Shown here in pieces: positions 9,901-18,527 of a stretch of 64,000 bases of DNA (position 1 is its first letter; every line of letters begins with the position of its first letter). The translations under genes and the position numbers were made by a program. The DNA comes from Pontibacter aydingkolensis (GTDB lineage: Bacteria > Bacteroidota > Bacteroidia > Cytophagales > Hymenobacteraceae). The notes under the pieces were generated by a model that searched no databases, was not told the DNA's origin, and saw only the letters and a list, made by a program, of their open reading frames with translations. The DNA lies in contig NZ_JAHYXK010000003.1 of NCBI RefSeq assembly GCF_019443125.1, positions 124,001-188,000 on the forward strand, read 5' to 3'.

Positions 9901-10114
9901 CTTTACTAACCTTTTAAACAAAGACTGGGGCAGACAATACTCTGCTACATTCAACGCCTTCCAGGCTGTTGACTTTGTTGGTTATGAATCTGGTACTACA
10001 ACACCTCGGTTTAACTATACGGGCAGAGGCCTAACCGATGGTAATCCATACTTTGTAAATGATTTTCTTTCAAGATGGAGAGGCCAATTGGGAGTAAGGT
10101 ATATATTTAACTAG
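6932..10114 (+). CDS. Oar-like TonB-dependent receptor (paralogue 1)
   Basis: Large outer-membrane receptor of the Oar type, energised by TonB. The frame is open from a GTG at 6902, but the ATG at 6932 directly starts a signal peptide (MKSLYFILALC... cleaved near AWA-QG), so I prefer it; 1060 residues. Order: signal peptide, carboxypeptidase-regulatory-like domain (about 28-110, with PGATVIAVHTPTN), plug domain with FTGGGINAITRSG, then a beta-barrel ending in the aromatic RYIFN. It is closely related to the receptor at 14717, including the DLIYIPRNASEI and RRGQYAERNG segments. Its Arg codons are mainly AGA/AGG, unlike the CGT-rich paralogue. Ligand unknown; Oar proteins are linked to protein or protease transport and adhesion in other bacteria. 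Confidence 0.9.
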   Translation: MKSLYFILALCATLLVQVQVAWAQGTTTAAMNGVVVDQSGVPLPGATVIAVHTPTNTQYVAGTNAEGRYNIQNMRVGGPYTVRTSYVGYQEQRFENINLALGQNFRLDLTLSESTTTLGEVEVTATQDKVINSDRTGAATNVSSEQIQSLPTISRSLNDFTRITPQASTSGAGISFAGQNNRFNNFSIDGTVNNDVFGLSASGTNGGQTGVQPISLDAIEAIQVVIAPFDVRQSGFTGGGINAITRSGSNRFTGSAYYFWNNENLVGKSPDEERTRLPEYKDYQAGLRIGGPIIKDKLFFFVNGEKTNRTAPLLFEPGTPSSNITVEEANRVLAVANRLGYNPGSFTSIEDETTSEKIFARLDWNVTNNHQLTLRHSYVSAENIDNSRNPNALRFSNNAEFFPSTTNSSVLQLRSQFGDKYANEAIIGYTRVRDDRDIIGEPFPSVILRLSGGRTIALGSEPFSVQNQLDQDVLTITNNFNIFLGKHTFTLGTHNEFYKTFNLFIRQEFGAYEYNSIDAFEAIGTPDEQAPSAFFRNYSRTAERQQGAEFSAFQLGFYAQDEYSVMNNLKLTFGLRLDIPTFNDDPPANTEFNEAFANRGLATDRTPGAQYMFSPRLGVNWDVFDNGNTQVRGGAGIFTGRAPFVWIANQYTNTGLLLGSVALTSGNTLAGIRFEPNAAAQPNATDLGLSDRTAEINITDPNFKFPQLFRVNAAIDYRLPGGFVGTLEGIYSKNLNNIYYQNLNLEQNSTLNGADNRPVFRRIPGNSFQDIIYLTNTNDGYAYSFTGQLQKTYDTGLSGSVAYTYSRAKDVNPGNSSQARSNWINVNQVNGLNSIERAFADNDIRSRVVAGLTYTINYLGFASTTVSTFYNGQSGAPLSYIYNGDVNSDAGRTNDLIYIPRNASEINLVPITDRSGNVVPGSPTPAEQWQALDEFISGNDYLSERRGQYAERNGDRLPWTNQIDLRLMQEFKLEQSDNAHRLQITFDVFNFTNLLNKDWGRQYSATFNAFQAVDFVGYESGTTTPRFNYTGRGLTDGNPYFVNDFLSRWRGQLGVRYIFN

Positions 10115-10140
10115 ATTGACATTTACCCTTTAGTAGCAAA

Positions 10141-10172
10141 AAAGGCCTGTCGGTAGTTACCGACAGGCCTTT
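10141..10172. terminator. Bidirectional intrinsic terminator
   Basis: A perfect 15-bp inverted repeat (left arm AAAGGCCTGTCGGTA) with an A-run before and a T-run after, between the plus-strand receptor and the minus-strand lipoprotein gene. It can serve both. Confidence 0.9.
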
Positions 10173-10193
10173 TAAATAGTATAAAGTCTATGA

Positions 10194-11366
10194 TTATTCT
10201 CCTTCTTGGGCAAGTTCGTAATCACCTGTCTCTCTTTTTATAAGAATAACAGTATTTACTTTATTGCCACCGGCAAAGTATGTATAGCTTACACCAAACT
10301 TCTGACCAACTTCCTCATTAGGGAATTTGTTTTTGATCAAAGCAGCAAGCGCATTAACAATATTACTATTGCTCCAATAGTTAGCGCTACCTTCCCAGCT
10401 CTGGTAGAAGTTACCATACTGACCGAGGTTTTTAAGCTGAGCTACTGTTCCTAAGGTTGGCTGTTGTGATATCCAGGTATAATCTGCAGCTGCCAGCGTG
10501 TAGCTCTTAGTTAAGTCTGGTACCCAAACACCGTTCTTCTTAGAGAATTTGGCAGTAACAACTAAAGGAGATGTTGCAGTAGCTCTTGTCCAGCTAGAGC
10601 CATTGTAAACCATTGCTGTTACAGCCTGAGATGTTTTGCCACTTTCAAAGTATGTATAAGCTACATAGTACACACCTCCAACCTCTGCTCTGATATCATT
10701 TTCGATCAAGAAACGATTGAAATACGTGCCTAACATATCCTGGTCAGCAGCAGTAAAGTTGTTGTAACGGTTACGGTTCACAGAAACATAGTCAGCTTCA
10801 GTTACCAGGTATGATTTTACCCACTCACCGTTGATGAAATAGAAAGCATCTGTTACGGTTTTAGAAGTTGGAGAGCCACTACCATCGTAACGGGTATAAG
10901 TTAAGTTCACCATTCTTCCTTCTACTGGCGCGCCATTTGCTTTTGCCTGCTCAGCAGGGAATTTCGCTTCTAAAAACGCTTTTATCTGTGACCAGCTATC
11001 AAAGTTTGTAAATCTGGCACCACCAAGCTCATAATCAGACTTCTCAGTGATTGTATAATCAATCTTAGTCTTTATACCAACACTAGGAACCAGGTTATAC
11101 TTAACTATTACCGAAGATCCGTTTTCAAGTTGAGGGTATTTACGGTTCAGCATTGCTGGAATAGTGGAGATCGCCTCCTCATTAGAACCGAAATAGGTCA
11201 CCTTCATTTTAGCATTGTCGTAATCAGCCTTTACTAAAGCAACTTCAATGTCTTTTTTGTTAAATGGCCCCTTCTGAGCATCCAGCTCTTCATAAACATC
11301 CTCCATTGGGTCACATGCTGTGAATACCAGCATTAAAGAGGACAATAGATATAATAACTTTTTCAT
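10194..11366 (-). CDS. Repeat-containing surface lipoprotein partner of a TonB receptor
   Basis: A 390-residue lipoprotein (signal peptide with lipobox VFTAC, Cys18) that I do not recognise by family. It appears built from four copies of one module, each opening with an A/S-D-Y motif (ADY near 47, SDY near 110, ADY near 191, ADY near 294). Later in each copy comes a KFP- or KYP-like turn (weak in copy three), a Gly-Val strand and a strand like YTYF. The start is 11 bases after the stop of the TonB-dependent receptor at 11378, so the two form an operon, resembling the receptor/lipoprotein pairing of SusC/SusD-like systems, although it does not look like SusD. It may bind ligand at the cell surface (inference). 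Confidence 0.8.
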   Translation of the reverse strand: MKKLLYLLSSLMLVFTACDPMEDVYEELDAQKGPFNKKDIEVALVKADYDNAKMKVTYFGSNEEAISTIPAMLNRKYPQLENGSSVIVKYNLVPSVGIKTKIDYTITEKSDYELGGARFTNFDSWSQIKAFLEAKFPAEQAKANGAPVEGRMVNLTYTRYDGSGSPTSKTVTDAFYFINGEWVKSYLVTEADYVSVNRNRYNNFTAADQDMLGTYFNRFLIENDIRAEVGGVYYVAYTYFESGKTSQAVTAMVYNGSSWTRATATSPLVVTAKFSKKNGVWVPDLTKSYTLAAADYTWISQQPTLGTVAQLKNLGQYGNFYQSWEGSANYWSNSNIVNALAALIKNKFPNEEVGQKFGVSYTYFAGGNKVNTVILIKRETGDYELAQEGE

Positions 11367-11377
11367 CTAAGTATTTA

Positions 11378-13975
11378 TTAGAAGTTGATTCTTAAAGTTG
11401 TTGTCCATGTTCTGCCTGTACCAAAATACACGAATGCGTTGCTGGCATTGCTGAACTGTGGGCTATTGTCGGCGTTTGGATTACGCTTCTCGTAGTTTGC
11501 AAGCGCATCAGAAATGTACTCGGTGTCAAACAGGTTATTCACGTTACCAATAAGAGATGCGTTTAGGCCAGCCACTTTAAATTTGTAAACAGCATTCAGA
11601 TCAAACAAAGAATAGTTCGGAACCATCCATGGATCAGTTTCTCTGTTCTGAGGCAAGTTGATAGGGTTAAACTCTGAGTTAAAGTTGGCAAAGTAGTTAT
11701 AGTCAACTCCAAGCTTCAGTCCTTCAATTACTCTAACATCCAAACCAATAGCAGCTGTTGTTTGTGGCGCATCACCTACTTTAAGGCCTGCCATCGTTAT
11801 TGGTCCTATTGTTTCTACTACTTTTTCAGTTTGAGGATCAATCACAGATACTTCGTCCAGGTTATTTAACCAGGTCCAGTCGCCAAGAGAAACCATACCT
11901 GTTAATGTAATTGCTCTTACAGGCTCGTATCTAAAGTCGATCTCAACGCCCTGGTGAAGTGCATCAACACCCAAAAGGTTAGCAAAAAGAGGCTCGTTAA
12001 CATTCTGGCCAGGTATTCTTCTTGTAAAAGAGCGGTCTTTCCAGGTTGTTCTGTACAGGTTTACGTTTGCAGAAAGGTTAGAAGCTCTGTAGCCATAACC
12101 TAGCTCATAGCTAAGAATCTTCTCATTCTGTGCGTCTTTGTTAGCTATGTTCTGGTTATTAATGAAAACCGCATTAAAGAAAGGCGCTTTCTCGAAGTAA
12201 CCAACATTAGCGAAAATGTTATGGTTATCAGTCAGGTTATAGTTTGCACCACCCTTTGTCTGGTAACCAAGGAAATTTACAACATCGCTTTCACGCAGTG
12301 GATCATCATTTTTGTATCTGAAATAATCGATACGCTGATAAGAAGTGTTAGACGCCGCAAGTGATACGAATGCCGCTAAAGGACCTGACTTATATTCTCC
12401 CTGAAGAAAACCACCTTGCCAGTTTACGATACCGTCATTATTGAAACCTATCTTGTCTCCGTTCTTTGCTCTCTTGTTAGGGTTGTTAACATCACCGTTA
12501 TCAAGTACATACTCAGCACCTAGTAAATCTCTCACAGAGTTATAGTGCATACCCTGGTAGTATCTCAGGTCTAAGCCTGCCAACAGGTCAAACTTTTCGC
12601 TAATTGACTTCTGGTAAGTGCTTAGTGCGCCAACCCACTTATGCTCGTTTCTGTTAGACTGTATGTAAGCTAATGCTCTGCCATCCTGTGCCTCTACGTT
12701 CATGTCTACAATAGCATCTATATCTACAGGAGAGTATTCGCCGCCTGTTCTTGTGCCAAGGAATAAGGTAGAGTTGTTTGGATATGCATTACCGCCAATA
12801 CCCATCGAGCCATAAAGTGCCGTAGATAGGAATGAAGTTTCGTTAATGTTCCAGTAGTGGTTTAATGAAACCTGTGGTTTATGATAGTAGTTACCGCTTA
12901 TCGTTCTTGCTTCGCCATTGTGGATACCCCAGTTAGGAGTAAATCTTCTGCCTTGCGGAGCATCTCTGTAATACTGGATACCTTTGCGCTCAAATCTTGA
13001 ACCATGCTCCTGCGGTGCGCCAAAGCCAGTTAAAGAAAGCGTGTGTTTGCTGTTGATCTGCTTAGACACGTTAAAGAAATAGCTATAAGCTTCGAAACCT
13101 AAGCCTTCGAACCAGCCTTCACCCTCTGTCTTAGAGCCGGCAAAAGAAACAGCCCAGCCATTTTCAGTTAAACCTGTAGAAAGTGAGAAGGCAGTTTTAG
13201 AGAAACCATTGTTACCTATGCCTTGAGAAATAAAACCACCTTTTGTAGCATCAGTGGTTTTAGTAATAATGTTGATCGTACCACCAATAGAAGGCACGGC
13301 CACTTTAGAAGCACCTAAACCTCTCTGTACCTGCATAGACTTGGTAACATCATTTAAACCAGCCCAGTTAGACCAGTAAACTCTACCGTTTTCCATGTCG
13401 TTTACAGGGATACCATTAATCATTACAGCAATGTTAGCACTCTGAAAACCACGCAGGTTAATTCTTGAGTCGCCGTAACCACCGCCTGTACCTTTAGTTG
13501 CATAAACACCAGGAGTTGATTTAAGCAACTCAGGGAATTCCTGCTGAGCACCCTTCTCAACAATTACTTCGCTGGTGATAGACGACATCGCAACCGGTGT
13601 TTGCCTGTCGATGGCGTAGCTGTTTGCTGTGATAAGCACCTCGTTTAAGGAGTTGGCGTTAGCAGCTAATGCTACTGTTCCTACATCCTTAGTTCCATTG
13701 ATACCTGCGACAGATACTTCTTTCTGAACGTATCCAACGTAGTTCACTAAAATAGCCGTTGCGCTTGCATCGTCTACTTTCATCGAAAAAGTACCATCAG
13801 CAGAAGTTGGGACTGCCTGGTTCGTACCTTTAAGGATTACAGTTGCACCTGGTAAGGGCTCTTTAGTAGTTGCATCCACAACTTTACCTCTCACTGTGCC
13901 TTGTGCAAATAGTTCTGCTGGCGCCATGCCTAAAAACAGCACAAGCACAACAAGACTGAGTAAATTGTACTTCAT
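11378..13975 (-). CDS. TonB-dependent receptor
   Basis: An 865-residue outer-membrane TonB-dependent transporter. It has a signal peptide (cleaved near LFA-QG), a CarboxypepD_reg-like domain (about 25-110, with PLPGATVILKGTN), a plug domain (about 120-240, with TPGVYATKGTG, RINLRGFQSANIAVMINGIP and GGTINIITK) and a 22-strand-type barrel ending in LRINF. The plug resembles siderophore/metal receptors of the FecA type more than SusC (inference, weak). The first gene of an operon with the lipoprotein at 10194. A possible promoter lies at 14013-14044. Ligand unknown. Confidence 0.9.
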   Translation of the reverse strand: MKYNLLSLVVLVLFLGMAPAELFAQGTVRGKVVDATTKEPLPGATVILKGTNQAVPTSADGTFSMKVDDASATAILVNYVGYVQKEVSVAGINGTKDVGTVALAANANSLNEVLITANSYAIDRQTPVAMSSITSEVIVEKGAQQEFPELLKSTPGVYATKGTGGGYGDSRINLRGFQSANIAVMINGIPVNDMENGRVYWSNWAGLNDVTKSMQVQRGLGASKVAVPSIGGTINIITKTTDATKGGFISQGIGNNGFSKTAFSLSTGLTENGWAVSFAGSKTEGEGWFEGLGFEAYSYFFNVSKQINSKHTLSLTGFGAPQEHGSRFERKGIQYYRDAPQGRRFTPNWGIHNGEARTISGNYYHKPQVSLNHYWNINETSFLSTALYGSMGIGGNAYPNNSTLFLGTRTGGEYSPVDIDAIVDMNVEAQDGRALAYIQSNRNEHKWVGALSTYQKSISEKFDLLAGLDLRYYQGMHYNSVRDLLGAEYVLDNGDVNNPNKRAKNGDKIGFNNDGIVNWQGGFLQGEYKSGPLAAFVSLAASNTSYQRIDYFRYKNDDPLRESDVVNFLGYQTKGGANYNLTDNHNIFANVGYFEKAPFFNAVFINNQNIANKDAQNEKILSYELGYGYRASNLSANVNLYRTTWKDRSFTRRIPGQNVNEPLFANLLGVDALHQGVEIDFRYEPVRAITLTGMVSLGDWTWLNNLDEVSVIDPQTEKVVETIGPITMAGLKVGDAPQTTAAIGLDVRVIEGLKLGVDYNYFANFNSEFNPINLPQNRETDPWMVPNYSLFDLNAVYKFKVAGLNASLIGNVNNLFDTEYISDALANYEKRNPNADNSPQFSNASNAFVYFGTGRTWTTTLRINF

Positions 13976-14663
13976 TTTTTGTGATTAAAGATGGTTGGTT
14001 GATTTTACGACGCGAAGATACAATTAGTAACCTCTAAATCACAACCATATGGGTTAAAAAAACGTAAAAGGGCGGGCAAATTTTTAACATAAAAATAACT
14101 GGCAACTAATCTAAAATAATACTAATAAAAGATTGCCACACTTTTACAAATCTGTTTTTCAAAATCACTTAAATTAGTATTCTGCCCTACCAATAGCAGC
14201 ACTTTAAGTTTAAGAGTAGCTTATCAGCTATTAGCAGACTTTAACTTCACAGCCTAAATTATTCTATTTATCAATTAACATTACATCTGCTGTTATACTT
14301 CGGAAAAAGGAACCTGACTAATAAAATGAATTTGCCACTACTAACTTATACAAAGCATGTAAACTTAAAATCTTGATTCTAATTTCGCTTACTCAAAAAT
14401 TAAAGTAGAACACATAAATCATTTCAGCACAAAGTATAAACACCCAATAAACCCTGCTGCCCAAATGCAGAAAAAAATCAATCGCTAAACATTGATAATA
14501 TTCTCTGCCACGCACCTGCGCCCCTTCCATTCAGCATTGTTAAATCCAACATAAAAAACTGATAATTAAAATATTACAAATCATGTTGCTTTAAGAAAAA
14601 AAATAAACCTGCCTAAACGGTTGCACGCAACAACAAGTAACAAATAAATAACACAAGGCATGA
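13976..14663. other. Long AT-rich intergenic region between divergent receptor genes
   Basis: About 690 bases without a convincing gene on either strand. Apart from promoter-like elements at each end I see no long palindrome or RNA gene. Its length suggests a regulatory region for the two divergent outer-membrane transcripts. Confidence 0.5.
14013..14044 (-). promoter_or_regulatory. Possible promoter of receptor/lipoprotein operon
   Basis: On the minus strand a TTG (14042-14044) is followed after 21 bases by TATCTTCG, one mismatch from the -7 consensus TAnnTTTG, about 38 bases before the ATG at 13975. Plausible but not perfect. Confidence 0.4.
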
Positions 14664-14693
14664 TTGATATATGGAAACGGCAACTTACATTTG
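14664..14693 (+). promoter_or_regulatory. Promoter of second Oar-like receptor
   Basis: TTG (14664-14666), exactly 19 bases, then TACATTTG (14686-14693), a full match to the Bacteroidota -33/-7 promoter. Transcription would begin near 14700, so the ATG at 14660 cannot be the start and the ATG at 14717 is the real one. Confidence 0.75.
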
Positions 14694-14716
14694 CGCCAAA
14701 ATCAATCAACCCATTT

Positions 14717-17700
14717 ATGAAAAACATTTATAGTGCATTATGTCTCGCCCTAGCAATGGTACTGACAGTTCAGTACAGCTGGGCACAAGGAAGCACCACG
14801 TCCGCTATGAACGGCAGAATTGTCGATGAAAGTGGCATGGGATTACCAGGCGCAACAGTAGTTGCAGTTCACACACCAACAAACACACAATATGTAGCTG
14901 GTACAAATACTGATGGCCGCTATAACTTTCAAAACATGCGTGTAGGTGGACCTTACACCATCAAAACCAGTTATGTTGGTTATCAGGAACAGCGCATAGA
15001 AAATGTTTACCTGAAACTCGGCCAAGCGCTTAATTTGGATTTCAAACTGACTTCAGGTAATGTGAACTTAGGAGAGGTTGAGATTGTAAGCAAAAAAGAC
15101 AACGTAATCAATATTGATCGTACAGGAGCTGCCACTAACGTAGCGCGCGATCAAATTGAGAAGTTACCTACTCTTAGCCGCAGTATTCAGGATTTTACTC
15201 GTCTTACACCGCAAGCAAATGGTAATTCTTTTGCCGGACGTAGCGGCAGCTTTAACAACACTACTATTGATGGTGCTTTGTTTAATAACTCTTTCGGTCT
15301 GCAGGCAAATGTTGGTTCTCAGACTGGTGCTCAACCAATTTCATTGGATGCTGTTGAGCAAATCCAAGTAAATTTGGCTCCTTATGATGTTCGCCAAGGT
15401 GGTTTTACCGGTGCAGGTATTAACGCTGTCACTCGTTCAGGAACTAACAAATTCAGCGGATCTGCATATGTTTTTGGTCGTAACGAAGACCTTGTAGGCC
15501 TTAAAGTTGGCGATACTGAAATGCCAAAGCAAAACTTTACTCTTTCACAGCGTGGTGCACGTATCGGCGGCCCTATCTTGAAAGACAAATTATTCTTCTT
15601 TGTAAACTATGAAGAAGAAAGAATGTCAGCTCCAGGTGCAAACTTCATAGCTACGCGTCCAGGTTTAACTGGTTCTAACGTATCATCAGCTGACGCTGAG
15701 AAACTTGATGCTCTTAGCAAATTCTTAAAAGATAAGTTTAACTATGAAACTGGACCTTATGAGGCCTACAACATGGACACTTATAATGACAAGGTCAATG
15801 CGAAGTTAGACTGGAACATTAACAAGAACCACACATTCTCGTTCAAGTATAATTACTTAAAATCTTGGAAAGACATTCCTGCATCTAACTCTGGTGCACC
15901 AAGCGGAGGCCGTCAGCCTAGTATCAACGCGCTGCCATTTAAATCTTCTTTTTATATTATTAATAACAACCTGAACTCATATATAGCAGAATTAAACAGC
16001 CGATTCGGTGATAAATTTGCTAACAACATGATCTTAGGTTACACTGCATTCCGTGATTTCCGTGAGAGCAGTGGCGGTATTTTTCCACTTGTTGATATTG
16101 AAAATGGCAATGGCGTAGGATTCACAACTTTTGGTTATGAGCCATTCTCTGCAAACAATAAGTTGAATTCTGATGTATTCCAGTTCAGCGATAACTTCTC
16201 TATCTTCGCTGGCAAGCATGTGCTTACCCTTGGTACTTCTAACGAAGCTTATAAATTTACCAATGGTTTCGCTCCTAACTTCTATGGCCGTTACCGTTAT
16301 GCTTCACTTCAGGACTTTTATGATGACGTAAACAACGGCACAGCCAAAGCAAAGGAATATCAGTTACAGTACTCTGCTCTTCCAAACGGCGAGTTCCCTT
16401 TTGCTGAAATTAAAGCAATGCAATTAGGATTGTATGCTCAGGATGAGTGGACAGTAACAAATAATCTGAAATTAACTGCTGGTGTTCGTGCTGATATGCC
16501 AATTTTTAACACTGACCTATTGCGTAACCCACAAGTTGAAGGTTTAACATTCCGTGATGGCGAGAAAATTGATGTAAGCAAAATGCCTGACACCAAAATT
16601 CTTTGGTCTCCACGCTTTGGCTTTAATTGGGATGTGAAAGGTGACCAGACTACACAAGTACGTGGTGGTACAGGTATCTTTACCGGCCGTGTTCCATTTG
16701 TTTGGATTTCTAACCAAGCTTCAAACAATGGTGTTTTATTCGGTTCATTCACAGACAGAGGAACAGCTGTACGTCCATTTAATCCTAATGTGGCTGCTTA
16801 TGTACCAACTAATGCAGCAGCAGCATCTCGTTACAACCTTGCAGTTACAGCTCAGGACTTTGAGTTCCCGCAGGTATTCCGTAGCAACCTTGCTATCGAC
16901 AAGCAACTTCCATTTGGTATAGTAGCTACTTTAGAAGGTATCTTCACAAAAGATGTAAATGCTGTTTATCACAAAAACGTAAACCTTCCGCATGCTACTA
17001 GAATGGCTAAAGGTGCTGATAACCGCCCTATCTTCTATCAACTTGATGCGAATGGTAACATCAAATTTGACTCTAAAGGAAATGCTATTCCTAACAGCAA
17101 AATCCACACTAGCAATCCTGATATTACAGATGCCATCGTAATGGAGAACACCAGTAAAGGTTATTCTTATACTTTAACAGGTCAGTTGCAGAAATCCTTT
17201 ACTAATAACCTATTTGCAAGCATAGCATATACATACTCTGACGCACGTTCAGTTAATGATGGTGGTTCAATTGCACAATCAATCTGGAGAGACAGACAAA
17301 TTTCTGGAGATCCTAATGCTGAAGCACTTTCTTATTCTAGCTTCTTAACAAAGCATAGAGCTATACTTGCTTTATCTTATAAGAAAGAATATTTCAATCA
17401 CCTTGCAACATCTGTATCAGCTTTTGTTGAGGCGTCTTCTGGATTTAACTACTCTTACACTTATTCTGGAGATATCAATGGCGACTTACAGATTTCAAAT
17501 GACCTAATCTACATTCCTAGAAATGCTAGTGAAATCAGATTAGTGCCTGCTGATAAAGATGACAAGCGTGATCCCACTACAATTTGGAATCAGTTAGATG
17601 CTTATATCTCTCAGGATGCTTACCTTAACTCAAGAAGAGGTCAATATGCAGAGCGTAATGGTGCAACAGCTCCAATGACAACACGCATAGATGTGCGTCT

Positions 17701-17989
17701 CCTTCAAGATGTTTTCGCCAACGTAGGTGGTAAGAAAAACACGCTTCAGCTGAGCTTTGACATATTCAACTTCGGTAATATGTTAAACAGCGATTGGGGC
17801 ATTGTTCAGGTGCCTAACAGAACCGGTTTACTTAACTTTGTAGGTTATGAAGCTGATGGCACTCCGAAAGTTTCATTCCCTTATTTAGATAAGAACACAT
17901 CTACTCCTCTTACAAAGACTTACCGTGATAACACAGGTGAATCTTCTAGATGGAGAGCGCAGCTAGGTATTCGTTACATCTTCAACTAA
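14717..17989 (+). CDS. Oar-like TonB-dependent receptor (paralogue 2)
   Basis: A 1090-residue paralogue of the receptor at 6932. The ATG at 14717 starts a clean signal peptide (MKNIYSALCLALAM..., cleaved near SWA-QG) and lies just after a consensus promoter; the longer frame from 14660 is untranscribed under that model. Domain order is the same: carboxypeptidase-regulatory-like domain (about 25-110), plug with FTGAGINAVTRSG, then barrel ending RYIFN. Arg codons are mostly CGT/CGC through most of the gene, with AGA clustered near 17280-17650, whereas paralogue 1 mostly uses AGA/AGG; this suggests strong expression of paralogue 2 (inference). A strong terminator follows. Confidence 0.92.
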   Translation: MKNIYSALCLALAMVLTVQYSWAQGSTTSAMNGRIVDESGMGLPGATVVAVHTPTNTQYVAGTNTDGRYNFQNMRVGGPYTIKTSYVGYQEQRIENVYLKLGQALNLDFKLTSGNVNLGEVEIVSKKDNVINIDRTGAATNVARDQIEKLPTLSRSIQDFTRLTPQANGNSFAGRSGSFNNTTIDGALFNNSFGLQANVGSQTGAQPISLDAVEQIQVNLAPYDVRQGGFTGAGINAVTRSGTNKFSGSAYVFGRNEDLVGLKVGDTEMPKQNFTLSQRGARIGGPILKDKLFFFVNYEEERMSAPGANFIATRPGLTGSNVSSADAEKLDALSKFLKDKFNYETGPYEAYNMDTYNDKVNAKLDWNINKNHTFSFKYNYLKSWKDIPASNSGAPSGGRQPSINALPFKSSFYIINNNLNSYIAELNSRFGDKFANNMILGYTAFRDFRESSGGIFPLVDIENGNGVGFTTFGYEPFSANNKLNSDVFQFSDNFSIFAGKHVLTLGTSNEAYKFTNGFAPNFYGRYRYASLQDFYDDVNNGTAKAKEYQLQYSALPNGEFPFAEIKAMQLGLYAQDEWTVTNNLKLTAGVRADMPIFNTDLLRNPQVEGLTFRDGEKIDVSKMPDTKILWSPRFGFNWDVKGDQTTQVRGGTGIFTGRVPFVWISNQASNNGVLFGSFTDRGTAVRPFNPNVAAYVPTNAAAASRYNLAVTAQDFEFPQVFRSNLAIDKQLPFGIVATLEGIFTKDVNAVYHKNVNLPHATRMAKGADNRPIFYQLDANGNIKFDSKGNAIPNSKIHTSNPDITDAIVMENTSKGYSYTLTGQLQKSFTNNLFASIAYTYSDARSVNDGGSIAQSIWRDRQISGDPNAEALSYSSFLTKHRAILALSYKKEYFNHLATSVSAFVEASSGFNYSYTYSGDINGDLQISNDLIYIPRNASEIRLVPADKDDKRDPTTIWNQLDAYISQDAYLNSRRGQYAERNGATAPMTTRIDVRLLQDVFANVGGKKNTLQLSFDIFNFGNMLNSDWGIVQVPNRTGLLNFVGYEADGTPKVSFPYLDKNTSTPLTKTYRDNTGESSRWRAQLGIRYIFN

Positions 17990-18010
17990 GCATCATTTGC
18001 TTAAACACAA

Positions 18011-18037
18011 AAAGGGGCAGCAGTAGCTGCCCCTTTT
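18011..18037 (+). terminator. Intrinsic terminator after receptor gene
   Basis: An 11-bp stem (AAAGGGGCAGC / GCTGCCCCTTT) with a 4-base loop and a following T-rich run, 22 bases after the stop codon. Confidence 0.9.
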
Positions 18038-18064
18038 CTTTTATACTATTTATACTTACTTATT

Positions 18065-18093
18065 TTGCAATTCAGAAAAAACCTCTATTTTTG
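18065..18093 (+). promoter_or_regulatory. Promoter of tRNA-Ala
   Basis: TTG (18065-18067), 18 bases, TATTTTTG (18086-18093), then the tRNA 5' end 12 bases later. A good match to the Bacteroidota vegetative promoter. Confidence 0.7.
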
Positions 18094-18105
18094 TGACACT
18101 CACAC

Positions 18106-18179
<74 letters not shown>

Positions 18180-18182
18180 CAA

Positions 18183-18207
18183 AAGGCAACCTATATGGTT
18201 GCCTTTT
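18183..18207 (+). terminator. Terminator of tRNA-Ala (copy 1)
   Basis: AAGGCAACC, a short TATAT loop, GGTTGCC and a T5 run, directly after the tRNA. The same hairpin recurs after the degraded tRNA copy at 18528. Confidence 0.85.
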
Positions 18208-18220
18208 TCGTTTTGTCAGC

Positions 18221-18472
18221 ATGCCATGTTATACTTACATACTTTATTCACATAAAACTGACCGTTACTATATAGGCAGCTGCCAGGATATGAACGACAG
18301 ACTTGCCAGACATAATGCTGGGTATAGTAAATCTACAAAAGCTGGTGCACCCTGGCTGTTAAAGCACATCGAGGAATATGAAACAAACTCAGAAGCCAGA
18401 AAAAGAGAAGCAGAAATAAAAAAGAAAAAAAACCGAAACTATATTGAGCAATTGATTAGCTCAACTGGCTAG
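18221..18472 (+). CDS. Small GIY-YIG nuclease ending inside a tRNA copy
   Basis: An 83-residue GIY-YIG family endonuclease, the single-domain type. The core reads YTYILYS near 4-10 followed by RYYIGS near 15-20; Arg28 (DRLARHN) and the Glu in the EYETNSEARKRE helix are likely catalytic. The ATG at 18221 is chosen because the longer frame would run through tRNA-Ala and its terminator. The last codons (ISSTG, then TAG) are encoded by a second tRNA-like sequence: the stop lies in its D-loop. The gene is thus framed by an intact tRNA and a partial tRNA copy, as expected for a homing-type nuclease that moves with the 3' part of its target (inference). Function not demonstrated. Confidence 0.8.
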   Translation: MPCYTYILYSHKTDRYYIGSCQDMNDRLARHNAGYSKSTKAGAPWLLKHIEEYETNSEARKREAEIKKKKNRNYIEQLISSTG

Positions 18473-18524
18473 AGCGTCCCGAATGCTTACGGGAAGATCA
18501 TCGGTTCGACTCCGATATTCCCCA
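18450..18524 (+). pseudogene. Degraded tRNA-Ala copy (tRNA pseudogene)
   Basis: From 18454 onward this copies tRNA-Ala almost base for base: D arm GATTAGCTCAACTGGCTAGAGC and the T arm plus 3' acceptor. The 5' acceptor strand (AATTGAT) no longer pairs with ATTCCCC, and the anticodon arm is replaced by TCCCG/CGGGA around an 8-base loop (AATGCTTA). It should not fold as a working tRNA. It overlaps the end of the nuclease gene and is followed by a copy of the tRNA terminator. Confidence 0.8.
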
Positions 18525-18527
18525 CTT

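Noticed and set aside
14660-14716. Upstream start of the second Oar-like receptor
   Set aside because: The ATG at 14660 lies before the consensus promoter elements, so it would not be in the transcript.
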